The notes beneath the pieces were generated by a model. That model was not told the origin of the DNA. It did no database searches and worked only from the letters and a program-made list of their open reading frames with translations. Position numbers and translations under genes: made by a program. Shown piece by piece: positions 35,692-44,745 of a stretch of DNA of 64,000 nt (within the stretch, counting starts at the first letter, position 1; the number at the start of each line of letters is the position of its first letter). The DNA comes from JBJMLO01 sp045805265 (GTDB lineage Bacteria; Actinomycetota; UBA4738; JACQTL01). The DNA is taken from NCBI GenBank assembly GCA_045805265.1, contig JBJMLO010000020.1, forward strand, positions 1-64,000. Reading direction: 5' to 3'.

Positions 35692-38355
35692 TCAGTGCGC
35701 GGGCGACTCGTGGCGGATGAGGCCCCGGCGGTGCGCCTCGACGAACACCCGGACCACCGTGGGGTCGAACTGTGTTCCGGCCGCTTCCTGGAGCCGCCGG
35801 ATGGCCTCCTCGTCGGGGAGCGCCTTGCGGTAGGACCGGTCGCTCGTCATCGCGTGGTACGCGTCGCACACGAAGATGATCCGGGCCCCGAGCGGGATGT
35901 CCTCGCCGGCCAGCCCGTCCGGGTACCCCTGGCCGTCCCACCGCTCGTGGCCGGAGCGGATGATCGGCAGGACCGGCTGCAGGAACTCCACCGGCGCCAG
36001 GATCCGCTCGCCGATCTCGGGGTGGCGCTGCATCTCGTGCATCTCGTCGTCGGTGAGCGGCCCCGGCTTGTTGATGATCTCGGTGCCCACGCCGATCTTG
36101 CCAATGTCGTGGAACATCCCGGACAGCTCGAGCATCCGCAGGTCGTCCTGACCCACCCCGATCTCCCGGCCCACCGTCACGGCGATCTCCGCGACCTCGC
36201 GGGCGTGGCCGCTGGTGTACTCGTCCTTCGCCTCCAGGGCGTTGGCCAGCACCTCGACGGTCTGGAGGAAGGCGTGCTCGAGGTCGGCGAACCGGGCGGC
36301 GTTGCCCATGGCGAGCGACGCAAGGTCGGCCACGCCGCGGGCCATCCGGAGGTCGCGTTCGCTGAAGGCGCGTGTCCCGTTCCTCGCCATCGCCACCAGG
36401 GCGCCGAACCCCTCCGGCTCCCACCGGAACGGCGCGATCACCATGGGGCCGGTCACGGGCACGAGTCGCATCTGCTCCGGCAGCTCGTCCACGACCTCGG
36501 CGGGCAGGCAGAACGCCTCGTCGGTCGAGTGCAGGTACCGGGCGGCGGTATCGGGGTCGATGCGCAAGGCCAGGGCTCGAGGAAGCTCGGAGGGGTGGAA
36601 CCCAACGAAGGTCCTGGGGACGAACCACCCGGCGCTGTCGCGGACCCACGCGGACACCCGGGAGACGTCGAGCAGGTCCGCCATGGAGCCCACGAGCTCG
36701 TGCAGCACGCGCTCGGGGTCGCGCGTCTGCGTGAGCGCCTGCGACACGCGCAGCAGCGCGTTCGCCGTCTCGGCGGCCAGCCGTTCCTCCTCGATCGATC
36801 GTGCGTTCTGGAAGGCCACGGCCGCGGACGAGGCCAGCGACTCCAGCAGGCGGAGGTCATCGGCGTCGAACTGGTTCAGCCCGAGCTTGGACAGGACGAT
36901 CGTACCGGTGACGGCCTGGTCGAAGATCAACGGGACCGCCAGGATCGACTCCTCGATCTCGGGCGTGCCGGGGATGTGCTGGGCGAACTCGCAGGCGTTG
37001 GCGTCGGCCGCGTAGATCGGCTCGCCGGTCTGGGCCACCCGTCCGGTGATGCCCTCCCCGACCTGAGTGACGAGCAGCTCCTCGGTCTCGCCCTCGTACT
37101 CGGTCAGGGTCCCGTGGAACGCCACCGGGTACAGCAAGGTCCCCGTGGAGTCCATCAGGTGGATGCGGCAGTTGTGGAACTCGACCAGGTCGCCCAGCTC
37201 GTCGATGATCGTGTGCGCGATCGCCCGGACGTCCTGGAGCCGGTTCAGCTTGCTCGACACGCTCTGGAGCACCTTGAGGTGTCCGACAATCCGCGCCTTC
37301 CCCATGGGGACGGCCCGGACCCCGCTCCACTCGCCCTCCTGGAACACGGACACGTGGTCGCTGCCGGACGTCTTGGCCTGCAACAGTGCGTAGTTGGCGC
37401 TGGCCAACAGCTCGCGGGCCTCGGCGCCGTGGGCCGGTCCCTCCGCCACGCCGATCGACGCCGTGATGGGCACCGTGGGGGGCGACGGGGCCTCGCCGGC
37501 GATCCGGGCCCGGATGGCCCCGGCCAGCCGCGCGGCCTCCTCGGCTCCCGTGGCCGGCATCAAAACCGCGAACTCCTCGCCCCCCACCCGGCACACCACG
37601 TCGCCAGGACGGATCGATCCCTTGATCAGCGACGCCACCGCCTCCAGCACACGGTCGCCGGCCAGGTGGCCCTCGACGTCGTTGACGCGCTGGAACTGGT
37701 CGATGTCGATCAGGACCAGCGACACGGGCATGCCACCCAGGTGGGCGCGCCGGAGCTCGTCGGCCAACCGCTCCTGGAAGTGCCGGTGGTTGTACAGCCC
37801 GGTCAGCCGGTCGATGACACTCTCGGCTTCGAGCCTGACCCGGAGCTGCGCGTTGTCCAGAGCCAGGGCGGCCAGCTCGCTGAAGCGCTCGGCCAGCAAC
37901 AGCTCGTGATGCTCGAACGCGCTGCCCGAGCCGGTTCGATACAGGTTCAGGACGCCCTTCAGCTCGTCGCGGGCGATCATCGGAACGCTGATCAGGCACT
38001 CCTCCTCCTCGGGGGTGCCCTCGATCAATCGCGCCCGGGGATCCAGGTGGGCGTCATTGACCAGCACGGCCTCGCGGCTCACGGCCACCTCGCCCGAGAT
38101 GCCCTCGCCGAACGGGCACAGGTGGACGTAGATCTCCTTGGCATTTTCGTCCACGACCTTCACGGGGCGGAGCACCCGGAGGTCGTGGTCGGCCTCGTAG
38201 ACGATGAGTGAGTCGTAGGGGATCAGGGAGGCGACGCCCTGCGCCACGGCGTCGAGCACGCGCGAGAGGTCGCTTTCGGAGACGAGCAGGCGCGCGACCT
38301 CGGACAGCACGCGGAACGACGACTGCTGTTCGTTCGGCGCAATCAGCTCCCGCAC
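35692..38355 (-). CDS. GAF-GGDEF-GAF-GAF-HD-GYP cyclic-di-GMP turnover protein
   Basis: About 887 residues from the GTG at 38355, chosen for the GGGAGGGGCAGGAC in front; an upstream GTG at 38382 is possible. Order: GAF (about 10-165), GGDEF with intact GGEEF (258-262), two more GAF-type sensor domains, and a C-terminal HD-GYP with HDIGKIG and a HERWDGQGYP form of the metal/GYP motif. GGDEF makes and HD-GYP degrades c-di-GMP, so the protein could do both under control of its sensors. The canonical second His of HHE is replaced by Gly (SGHERW). It is cytosolic, with no membrane segment. Confidence 0.88.
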   Translation of the reverse strand: MRELIAPNEQQSSFRVLSEVARLLVSESDLSRVLDAVAQGVASLIPYDSLIVYEADHDLRVLRPVKVVDENAKEIYVHLCPFGEGISGEVAVSREAVLVNDAHLDPRARLIEGTPEEEECLISVPMIARDELKGVLNLYRTGSGSAFEHHELLLAERFSELAALALDNAQLRVRLEAESVIDRLTGLYNHRHFQERLADELRRAHLGGMPVSLVLIDIDQFQRVNDVEGHLAGDRVLEAVASLIKGSIRPGDVVCRVGGEEFAVLMPATGAEEAARLAGAIRARIAGEAPSPPTVPITASIGVAEGPAHGAEARELLASANYALLQAKTSGSDHVSVFQEGEWSGVRAVPMGKARIVGHLKVLQSVSSKLNRLQDVRAIAHTIIDELGDLVEFHNCRIHLMDSTGTLLYPVAFHGTLTEYEGETEELLVTQVGEGITGRVAQTGEPIYAADANACEFAQHIPGTPEIEESILAVPLIFDQAVTGTIVLSKLGLNQFDADDLRLLESLASSAAVAFQNARSIEEERLAAETANALLRVSQALTQTRDPERVLHELVGSMADLLDVSRVSAWVRDSAGWFVPRTFVGFHPSELPRALALRIDPDTAARYLHSTDEAFCLPAEVVDELPEQMRLVPVTGPMVIAPFRWEPEGFGALVAMARNGTRAFSERDLRMARGVADLASLAMGNAARFADLEHAFLQTVEVLANALEAKDEYTSGHAREVAEIAVTVGREIGVGQDDLRMLELSGMFHDIGKIGVGTEIINKPGPLTDDEMHEMQRHPEIGERILAPVEFLQPVLPIIRSGHERWDGQGYPDGLAGEDIPLGARIIFVCDAYHAMTSDRSYRKALPDEEAIRRLQEAAGTQFDPTVVRVFVEAHRRGLIRHESPAH

Positions 38356-38525
38356 GTCCTGCCCCTCCCTCGCACCGCCCACGGGACGCAGCTATCGGGC
38401 CACCCCGGTGGTGTCACCTCATGGTTCTCGGGACGTTGGCGTCGGGACTTTAGTGGCCCCCCGGAATGCTTCTCCGGGCACCGGGCCGGCCGTCGGCCAC
38501 CCGGTGCCCCGGCGGCCGCCCGGGG

Positions 38526-38531
38526 TAATCT
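38526..38531 (+). promoter_or_regulatory. -10 element TAATCT for the PAC2 gene (leaderless)
   Basis: TAATCT is followed by seven bases and then the GTG start; no SD is present. Confidence 0.55.
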
Positions 38532-38538
38532 CTTCGCA

Positions 38539-39399
38539 GTGGACCCCATCGTGTTCTCCGAGCGCCCCGAGATGGAGCGTCCAGTCCTCGTCACTGCGTT
38601 CCGAGGCTGGAACGACGCGGGCGAGGCAGCGACCACGGCCGCAGAGTTCGTCAAGGACAGCTGGGACGCGGAGCCCTTCGCCCGGATCGACCCGGAGGAG
38701 TTCTTCGACTTCCAGGTGGCCAGGCCGACCGTGCGGCTCGTCGACGGCGTTGCCCGGGTCATCGAGTGGCCGGAGTGCGAGTTCTCCCACGCCCGTATCG
38801 GCGGACGCGACATCGTGCTGTTCACCGGCATCGAGCCCAACGTGCGGTGGCGGACCTTCGGGACGACGATCGTGGACCTCGGGCGGTCGCTCGACGCGGA
38901 ACGGCTCGTCACGCTCGGGGCGTTCCTGGCCGACGTGCCGCACACCCGGCCGGTCCCGGTGGTCGGCTCCGCGTCCTCCCCGGAGGAGGCGGAGCGCCTG
39001 GGCCTGTCCATGTCGCGCTACGAGGGCCCGACCGGGATCGTGGGTGTCGTGCACGACCTCTCGATCCGCGGGGGGCTGCCGTCCGTGTCGTTCTGGGCGG
39101 CCGTGCCCCACTACGTGCCCGCCGGGGTGAACCCCCGGGCCACGCTCGCGCTGGTCGAGCGGCTGTCGCGGTTCCTCGGCGTCCCGGTCGACACCGCGTC
39201 GCTGGCGCCCGCCGTCGAAACGTGGGAACAGCAGATCACCGCGCTGGTCGAGGAGAACGAGTCCCTCACCGACTACGTCCGGCGGCTCGAGGAGGCCGCC
39301 GGGCAGGAGGAGCCGCTGCCCAACATCCCGTCGGGCGAGAGCCTGGCCGCCGAGGTGGAGGAGTTCCTCCGGGACCACGGCACCTCCGAGGGGCAGTGA
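38539..39399 (+). CDS. PAC2-family protein (proteasome-assembly-chaperone-like)
   Basis: 286 residues. PAC2-family features: PVLVTAFRGWNDAGEAATTAAEFV at the start, DFQVARPTVRLVDG, IVLFTGIEPNVRWRTF, and a C-terminal segment with ALVEENESLTDYVRRLEEA, a short coiled coil. Actinobacterial members are related to eukaryotic and archaeal proteasome-assembly chaperones, and their presence fits a lineage with a Pup-type proteasome, though no proteasome gene lies in the window. Followed after 7 bases by a membrane transporter gene. Confidence 0.85.
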   Translation: MDPIVFSERPEMERPVLVTAFRGWNDAGEAATTAAEFVKDSWDAEPFARIDPEEFFDFQVARPTVRLVDGVARVIEWPECEFSHARIGGRDIVLFTGIEPNVRWRTFGTTIVDLGRSLDAERLVTLGAFLADVPHTRPVPVVGSASSPEEAERLGLSMSRYEGPTGIVGVVHDLSIRGGLPSVSFWAAVPHYVPAGVNPRATLALVERLSRFLGVPVDTASLAPAVETWEQQITALVEENESLTDYVRRLEEAAGQEEPLPNIPSGESLAAEVEEFLRDHGTSEGQ

Positions 39400-39406
39400 T
39401 CCGGTC

Positions 39407-40177
39407 GTGCTGCGAGGACTGCTGAGGCCGCGCCCCGAGGTCGTCCGCCCCCACCGCGGGCCGGTCGGCGACCAGGGCGACTCGACGGTCGCCGGCGGCA
39501 GGAGCGGGGCCCTGCGGGCGGCGATCTTCGGGATCAACGACGGCCTGGTGACGAACCTGTCCCTGGTCATGTTCTTCACCGGAGCGACCACGGACAACAC
39601 CATCATCGTCCTCGCGGGCGTCGCGGGGATGCTGGCGGGGGCGTTCTCGATGTCGGCGGGCGAATACATCTCGATGCGGTCGCAGCGGGAGGTGTTCGAG
39701 CGACTCATCCATCTCGAGGCTCACGAGCTGGCCACGGAGCCGGAGGAGGAGCGCGACGAGCTCATCGACATTTACCGGAAGAAGGGCGTCCCGGCCGAGA
39801 TCGCCGAGCAGCTCGTCGAGGTCCTGCACCGCGACCCCGACCTGGCGCTCGAGACCCATGCTCGAGAGGAGCTCGGCCTCGATCCCGAGCAGGGGCTGGG
39901 GTCGCCTTGGGCGGCGGCGATCTCCTCGATGCTCACGTTCGCCTTTGGCGCATTCGTCCCGCTCGTCCCGTTCCTGTTCGGCTCCGGTCTCGCTGCGGCA
40001 CTCTGGGCGATCGGCCTGAGCGCGGTGACGCTGTTCGCCGTGGGCGCAGGCATCTCCAAGCTGACCGGCCGGCCGCTCTGGTGGTCCGGTACTCGGATGC
40101 TGTTGGTGGGCGGCATCGCGGCGGCCACCACCTACGGCGTGGGCAAGCTCCTGCACGTCGGCGGCGCCGTCGGGTAG
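39407..40177 (+). CDS. VIT1/CCC1-family membrane transporter
   Basis: 256 residues. About five membrane helices: AAIFGINDGLVTNLSLVMFF, IVLAGVAGMLAGAFSM with SAGEYISM, then after a charged 60-residue cytoplasmic segment (EAHELATEPEEERDELIDIY) AAAISSMLTFAFGAFVPLVP, ALWAIGLSAVTLFAVGAG and LLVGGIAAATTYGVGKLL. The GxNDGxVxxxxL and SxGEYxS patterns are those of VIT1/CCC1 iron/manganese transporters. GTG at 39407 follows the PAC2 stop by seven bases, so the two are co-transcribed. Metal efflux or storage is the likely role. Confidence 0.85.
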   Translation: MLRGLLRPRPEVVRPHRGPVGDQGDSTVAGGRSGALRAAIFGINDGLVTNLSLVMFFTGATTDNTIIVLAGVAGMLAGAFSMSAGEYISMRSQREVFERLIHLEAHELATEPEEERDELIDIYRKKGVPAEIAEQLVEVLHRDPDLALETHAREELGLDPEQGLGSPWAAAISSMLTFAFGAFVPLVPFLFGSGLAAALWAIGLSAVTLFAVGAGISKLTGRPLWWSGTRMLLVGGIAAATTYGVGKLLHVGGAVG

Positions 40178-40198
40178 GGGCCCGCCCGCATTCGCCGG

Positions 40199-40852
40199 TC
40201 AGCCGGCGGCCGCGCGGTCGGCGAGGACGATCACACGCCGGGCGTGGACGCGGGCCGCGGGGATGTCCCCGTCTCCCATCAGCTGGCGGACCCGCTCGCG
40301 CTTGCCCTCGCCACTCACCAGGAACACGGCAAGCTTCGACGCGTCGTGGACCGGGAACGTGAGCGTGAGCCGGGGGTGCGGCGGCGGCATGCCGGGCTCG
40401 GGGACGTACGTCACCCACCGGTCGTCCACGTCGAGGGCCGGCTTGCCCGGGAACAGCGAGGCCGTGTGCCCGTCGTCACCGATGCCCAGGAGGTCCAGGT
40501 CGATGGAGGGAACGGCGACGTCGCCGAAGACGGCCCGCAACTCGGCCTCGTACGCGTCCGCGTCGCAGTCGTACATCGCGTGCACGCGAGCGGGAACCTT
40601 CGACAGCAGCGCCTCGTTCGCCATGCGGAAGTTGGAGTCGGGATGGTCGGGCGGGACGCACCGCTCGTCGCCGAAGAAGGCTTCCACCTGCCCCCACGGG
40701 TAGTCGACGGTCGCGAGCCGGTCGTAGACCGGTCGTGGAGTGGACCCGCCGGAGAGCGCGATCGTCCTCGGCCCTTCGGCCAGGAACAGATCGACGGCGG
40801 CCTCGACCAGCGCGTCGAGATCGTCGGACACACGCAGCTCCCGTTCCGTCAC
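40199..40852 (-). CDS. pgl: 6-phosphogluconolactonase
   Basis: 217 residues. Signature segments GGSTPRPVYDRL, FFGDERCVPPDHPDSNFRMANEALL and LLGIGDDGHTASLFPG are the phosphate- and lactone-binding motifs of the DevB/Pgl family. It hydrolyses 6-phosphogluconolactone in the oxidative pentose phosphate pathway. The GTG start overlaps the MarR stop as GTGA, so translation is coupled to the regulator. No zwf or gnd lies in the window. Confidence 0.9.
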   Translation of the reverse strand: MTERELRVSDDLDALVEAAVDLFLAEGPRTIALSGGSTPRPVYDRLATVDYPWGQVEAFFGDERCVPPDHPDSNFRMANEALLSKVPARVHAMYDCDADAYEAELRAVFGDVAVPSIDLDLLGIGDDGHTASLFPGKPALDVDDRWVTYVPEPGMPPPHPRLTLTFPVHDASKLAVFLVSGEGKRERVRQLMGDGDIPAARVHARRVIVLADRAAAG

Positions 40853-41286
40853 TCCACCTCCTCCTGCTCCGAGCCGGCCAGCCAGTCGAGCGCGTCGCGC
40901 ACCTGGGCGTAGCGCCGGTCCCCGAGACCGCGCCGGGCCCTGCCCTCCACCGCCTGCAGCGCCCGCCGGGCCTCGGCGACGTAGGTCCGCCCCCGGGTGG
41001 TGAGCCGCACGATCTTGGCCCGGGCGTCCTCCGGATCGGGGATCCGCCGGACGAGGCCCCGCGACTCGAGGTCGTCGACCAGCAGCATCATGCCCTGCTT
41101 CGTCATCCGGGCCCGCTCCGCGAGGTCGGTCAGCCGGGTCCCGGCCCGGCGGTCGATGTTCAGCGCAACGGCCGCGTGCCCGGCCCGCGACCCCGGATAC
41201 CCGCGCTCGGCCATGCTGGCCACCCACTCCTCGGCCATTGCCCGGTGCGCCTCCAGCAGCAGCCGGGCCAGATCGGGCTCCCGCAC
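40849..41286 (-). CDS. MarR-family transcriptional regulator
   Basis: 145 residues of winged helix-turn-helix: ALNIDRRAGTRLTDLAERARMTKQGMMLLVDDLESRGLVRR (recognition helix region) and the wing DPEDARAKIVRLTTRG. GTG at 41286 with GGAAGGA upstream. It is followed by 6-phosphogluconolactonase in a coupled pair. A perfect palindrome lies 33 bases upstream and is the probable autoregulatory operator. The ligand is unknown. Confidence 0.85.
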   Translation of the reverse strand: MREPDLARLLLEAHRAMAEEWVASMAERGYPGSRAGHAAVALNIDRRAGTRLTDLAERARMTKQGMMLLVDDLESRGLVRRIPDPEDARAKIVRLTTRGRTYVAEARRALQAVEGRARRGLGDRRYAQVRDALDWLAGSEQEEVE

Positions 41287-41318
41287 GATCGGAATCCTTC
41301 CAGACGTCGGTGGAGTTG

Positions 41319-41333
41319 GTCAACTACGTTGAC
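41319..41333. promoter_or_regulatory. palindromic operator upstream of the MarR gene
   Basis: GTCAAC-TAC-GTTGAC, 6-bp arms with a 3-base centre, is the type of site bound by actinobacterial MarR proteins and overlaps the expected promoter of the MarR-pgl pair. Confidence 0.5.
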
Positions 41334-41393
41334 AACTGTGCCGCCCGCTCCGGACACTGCGAGGCGATCGCCGGCCAACTGGATCCGCCCGGA

Positions 41394-42980
41394 TTACGCG
41401 AGCGACACCAGGTCCAGGTAGTCCTCGGACCAGTGGTCGAGCGACCCCTCCGGCATGAACAGGACGCGGTCGGGCTCGAGGGCGTCGACGAAGTCCGGGT
41501 CGTGGCTGACGAGGACCATCGAACCCGGCCACTCGGCGAGGGACCGGGCGACGGCCTCCCGGGACGGCGGGTCGAGGTTGTTCGTCGGCTCGTCGAGCAG
41601 GAGCAGGTTGTGCTTCCCTGCGACCAGCTGTGCCAGCGCCAGCTTGGTCTTCTCCCCGCCCGACAGGGTTCCGGCATCCTGGAACGCCCGCTCCCCGGTC
41701 AGGCCGAACATCCCCAGCAGGCCGCGGAGCTCCTGGTCTGGTGCGGCGGACTGCTCCCGCATGTGGGCGATGACGTCGACACCGGGCGTGATCCCCTCGT
41801 GCTCCTGCGCGTAGTAGCCGACCGAGACGCCGTGGCCGAGCCGGACGTCACCGCCGCTCGCCTCCGTCTCGCCGGCCAGGATGCGGAGCATCGAGGTCTT
41901 GCCGGCCCCGTTCAGCCCGATGACCATCAGCCGCTCGCCGCGCCCCACGTCGAACCCGACGCCGTCGAAGACCAGCGGCCCGCCGTATCCCTTCGCCAGG
42001 CCCTCGACGACGAGCGATACCCTGCCGCTGTGGGGCGGCTCGGGGAACCGGACCCGGTACCTGCGTTCCCGCCGCCCGGCCATGACCCTCGTGGACCGCA
42101 GCCGGTCCACCCGGGTGTCGAGCGTCTTGGCCTTGCGGGCCCGCTTCTCCGTCGAGTGGCGCATGGAGTCGGCCAGCGCGCGGAGGCGTTCGATCTCGGC
42201 CGACTGGCGCGCCGCGACCCTCGTCCGGCGCTCCTCGTCGCGCTTGCGGGACTCGCGGTACTGCGAGTACGTCCCGCGGTACTCGACCAGCTCGCCCTCG
42301 TCGAGGTGCAGCACCCGGGTGATCGACCGGTCGAGCAGCGCGAGGTCGTGGCTCACGGCGAGCAGCGCGCCCCGATAGCCCACCAGGAACTTCATCAGCC
42401 ACTGCTTGGCGTCGACGTCCAGGTGGTTCGTGGGCTCGTCGAGGAGTAGGAGGTCGCTGCCGCCGAACAGGATCCGGGCCAGCTCCACGCGGCGCCGTTC
42501 GCCCCCGGACAGCACGGCGACCGGGAGGTCCACCCGATCGGCCGCCAGCCCGAGACCCGCGACGATGCGGCGGGCCTCCGATTCCGCGGCGTACCCGCCG
42601 GCGTCGCGGAAGGACTCCTCCGAGCGCGAGTACCGTGAGATGGCCCGGTCCGTCGGCCGTTCCTCCATCGCCAAGCGGACCTTCTCCAGGTCCACCGCCG
42701 CCTGGGCCAGGCCTCGCGCCTCGAGGATGTGGGTCAGCGCGGAGTGCTCCGCCCGCTCCCGGGCCAGGGGCTCCTGGGGCAGGTACCCGAGCGCCCCGCT
42801 CCGTGAGATCACCCCCCCGGCCGACGGCGCCTCACCGGCCAGCGTCTTGAGCAGGCTGGTCTTTCCCGCGCCGTTGCGGCCGACGAGGCCCACCTTGTCG
42901 CCGGGGCGGAGCGTGAAGGAGATGGCGTCGGCGATGGGGAGGCCGGCGACCTCGAGAACGAGGTTCTGGACTTGCAGCAT
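41394..42980 (-). CDS. ABC-F subfamily ATP-binding protein
   Basis: About 528 residues with two ABC domains and no membrane segment. First Walker A GRNGAGKTS (34-42), signature LSGGERRRVELARIL and Walker B LLLLDEPTNHLD; then a charged linker, second Walker A GLNGAGKTSMLRIL, LSGGEKTKLALAQL and LLLLDEPTNNLD. This is the ABC-F architecture, which acts on the ribosome in translation and sometimes protects against antibiotics. ATG at 42980 has only a weak SD (GAGAGGA). A structured leader lies upstream. Confidence 0.9.
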   Translation of the reverse strand: MLQVQNLVLEVAGLPIADAISFTLRPGDKVGLVGRNGAGKTSLLKTLAGEAPSAGGVISRSGALGYLPQEPLARERAEHSALTHILEARGLAQAAVDLEKVRLAMEERPTDRAISRYSRSEESFRDAGGYAAESEARRIVAGLGLAADRVDLPVAVLSGGERRRVELARILFGGSDLLLLDEPTNHLDVDAKQWLMKFLVGYRGALLAVSHDLALLDRSITRVLHLDEGELVEYRGTYSQYRESRKRDEERRTRVAARQSAEIERLRALADSMRHSTEKRARKAKTLDTRVDRLRSTRVMAGRRERRYRVRFPEPPHSGRVSLVVEGLAKGYGGPLVFDGVGFDVGRGERLMVIGLNGAGKTSMLRILAGETEASGGDVRLGHGVSVGYYAQEHEGITPGVDVIAHMREQSAAPDQELRGLLGMFGLTGERAFQDAGTLSGGEKTKLALAQLVAGKHNLLLLDEPTNNLDPPSREAVARSLAEWPGSMVLVSHDPDFVDALEPDRVLFMPEGSLDHWSEDYLDLVSLA

Positions 42981-43161
42981 GGGTGGCGATCCTCTCGAAC
43001 GATTCGGGACGGGCACGGAGGAGGCGACATGACGCCGCCGGCGAGTGCCGGCGCGTCCTTCAGGGGTGCCAACCGTCCTCGGAAGGCCCCTCGATCGCCC
43101 CGCTCAGGAGGTGCGGATCGCCATGTCCTCGTGCTCGCTCCGAGCGAGCCACCTCATGGTA
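42981..43161 (-). promoter_or_regulatory. structured leader of the ABC-F gene with small ORF
   Basis: A possible -10 TACCAT (43156-43161) starts a region with a 17-codon frame (MRWLARSEHEDMAIRTS, 43104-43157), whose inner ATG has a GAGGAC SD, a 7-bp hairpin GCTCGCT/AGCGAGC with a 3-base loop (43133-43149), and a second hairpin CGCCGGC/GCCGGCG (43036-43053) followed by CGCCTCCTCC, an anti-SD-like stretch. ABC-F genes are often controlled by ribosome stalling in leaders of this kind. No intrinsic terminator is present in it, so control would be translational. Confidence 0.4.
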
Positions 43162-43222
43162 CCGGCCGGACGTCTGAGGAGCCAGCCCTTGTCAGGGTCT
43201 CGACAGGTCCCGCACGTACCTG

Positions 43223-44638
43223 CTACCGGACCGCGACCCGCGCGACGTACAGGTCCAGCTGGTGCAGCGTGCCGTCCGGATTGTCACCGGTGCTGTTCGA
43301 GTTGTCCGACCAGGCCGGGTAGAAGGTCCCGGACTGGAACGCCGCATGCGTGTAGTCCCCGTAGTCGAAGAAGGTCGCCGCCGCGTCGGCGTTGGACGTT
43401 CCTCTGCTCACCCGGAAGTTCGGGGCGAAGGTCGCGCCGCCGTTCGTCGAGTCGGTGGCCCAGATCTGGACGTCGTTGTTGGGGATGCCGTCCGTGTCGC
43501 CCGTCCCTCCCGCGCCCTGGTCGTTCCGCGCGTCGGACCAGGAGACGGCAAGGTTGCCGGACGTCTGGTCGAGGGCGATAGCCGGCATGAACTGGCTGTT
43601 GGCCGTGTGGTCGTCGTTCAGCCGAACGGCCGGGCTCCACGTGACCCCACTGTCGTCGGAGTGCCGGAGCATGACGTCCATGTCGTCGCTCTCGCTTCCG
43701 ATCTCGTTGGTCCACACGGCGTAGACGCGGCCGGTGTGGGGGCCGCCGCTGCGGTCCCAGGCGAGGTTGGCCTCGGCGTCGACGGACCGATGCTGCTGGG
43801 CCGGGATGTAGTCGAACCCGCCGACGTTGCTCGCGGCGAGCAACCGGGGCGTGTCGAACCCGGCCGGGCCCAGCCCGTCGGGGTCGAGCGCCGTGTAGAT
43901 GTGCGAGCCGCCCTGTCCGCTGATCGCGTCCTGGTACGTCACCAGCACCTGACCGTTCGGGCCCACCGCCGTGTCGCCGTAGTCCCCGCGTCCGGCCGAG
44001 GTCGGAACGGACTGGACGGCGCTGAAGCTCCCGAAGCTGCCGAGGCCAGTGACCGGGGCGCCGAAGGCCTGGACGACCTGGGAGGGAACGCTCGTGTAGC
44101 TGACCCAGATGCTGCTGGCCCCGACCGAGATGGACGGCTGGTCGCCGAAGAGGTTTGGGTTGGTGTGGATCCGCTTCCCGCCCGATCCCCGACTCCCGTT
44201 GCCCGACGTCGGCACGACGTCGGCGACCTTCGTGAAGGTGAGCCCGCCGTCGGTCGACAGCGCCACCAGGACGTTCCCGGTGCTGTTGAGGAGATAGGTC
44301 ATCCACAGGTTCCCGAAGTGGTCCCAGGCCAGCTGCTGGTCGCAGCAGATGTCGCCGAGCGCGCTCGCGCTGCTGGCACCGATCACCCGCCGGGTCCACG
44401 TCCTGCCCGCGTCGAACGTCACTCCCTCGAACAGCCCGGCGACGACGTCCGGGAGCGTGGCCATGGTCACGACGTTGCTCGGGTTCGTCGGGTTCACGGT
44501 GATGGCGTCCTCGGACTCGTTCCCGTGGGCGGCGCTCGAGTCGAAGTTGGGCGGCGTGGTGGCCGCCGAAGCCGGGCCGGCCATCGCGAGGACGACCGCG
44601 AACGCCGTCGAGGCCGTCACGAGCCCGTATCTGCGCAT
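43223..44638 (-). CDS. secreted BNR-repeat (sialidase-superfamily) protein
   Basis: About 471 residues. ATG at 44638 with GGGGGG upstream; signal peptide RRYGLVTASTAFAVVLAMAG, PASAA. Asp-box motifs: TFDAGRTWTRR, STDGGLTFTKV, SDDSGVTWSPA, STNGGATFAPN. Typical short blade ends (LAWDRSGG, LAVSWSDARND). Fifth member of the BNR group here. On the same strand and 242 bases upstream of the ABC-F gene. Confidence 0.75.
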   Translation of the reverse strand: MRRYGLVTASTAFAVVLAMAGPASAATTPPNFDSSAAHGNESEDAITVNPTNPSNVVTMATLPDVVAGLFEGVTFDAGRTWTRRVIGASSASALGDICCDQQLAWDHFGNLWMTYLLNSTGNVLVALSTDGGLTFTKVADVVPTSGNGSRGSGGKRIHTNPNLFGDQPSISVGASSIWVSYTSVPSQVVQAFGAPVTGLGSFGSFSAVQSVPTSAGRGDYGDTAVGPNGQVLVTYQDAISGQGGSHIYTALDPDGLGPAGFDTPRLLAASNVGGFDYIPAQQHRSVDAEANLAWDRSGGPHTGRVYAVWTNEIGSESDDMDVMLRHSDDSGVTWSPAVRLNDDHTANSQFMPAIALDQTSGNLAVSWSDARNDQGAGGTGDTDGIPNNDVQIWATDSTNGGATFAPNFRVSRGTSNADAAATFFDYGDYTHAAFQSGTFYPAWSDNSNSTGDNPDGTLHQLDLYVARVAVR

Positions 44639-44676
44639 CCCGAACCCCCCTTGGCCATGAGCTGCCGGACGCCGCG

Positions 44677-44682
44677 AGTCTA
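44677..44682 (-). promoter_or_regulatory. -10 element TAGACT for the fifth BNR gene
   Basis: TAGACT on the minus strand lies 38 bases before the ATG; the leader carries the GGGGGG binding site. No good -35 is seen. Confidence 0.4.
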
Positions 44683-44745
44683 GCGACCGGGGCCGATTGC
44701 CGCCGAGGCCGCCGAGGACCAACACCGTCTCTGCGGGCCGGGGTG

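Noticed and set aside
40199..41323. 374-residue fusion of MarR-region and 6-phosphogluconolactonase
   Set aside because: The longer frame only reads through the MarR gene out of phase; the real lactonase starts at the GTGA overlap at 40852.
42981..43161. ABC-F leader as a T-box or SAM riboswitch
   Set aside because: A GGTTGGCACC stretch resembles parts of those RNAs, but the surrounding conserved cores and stems could not be matched.
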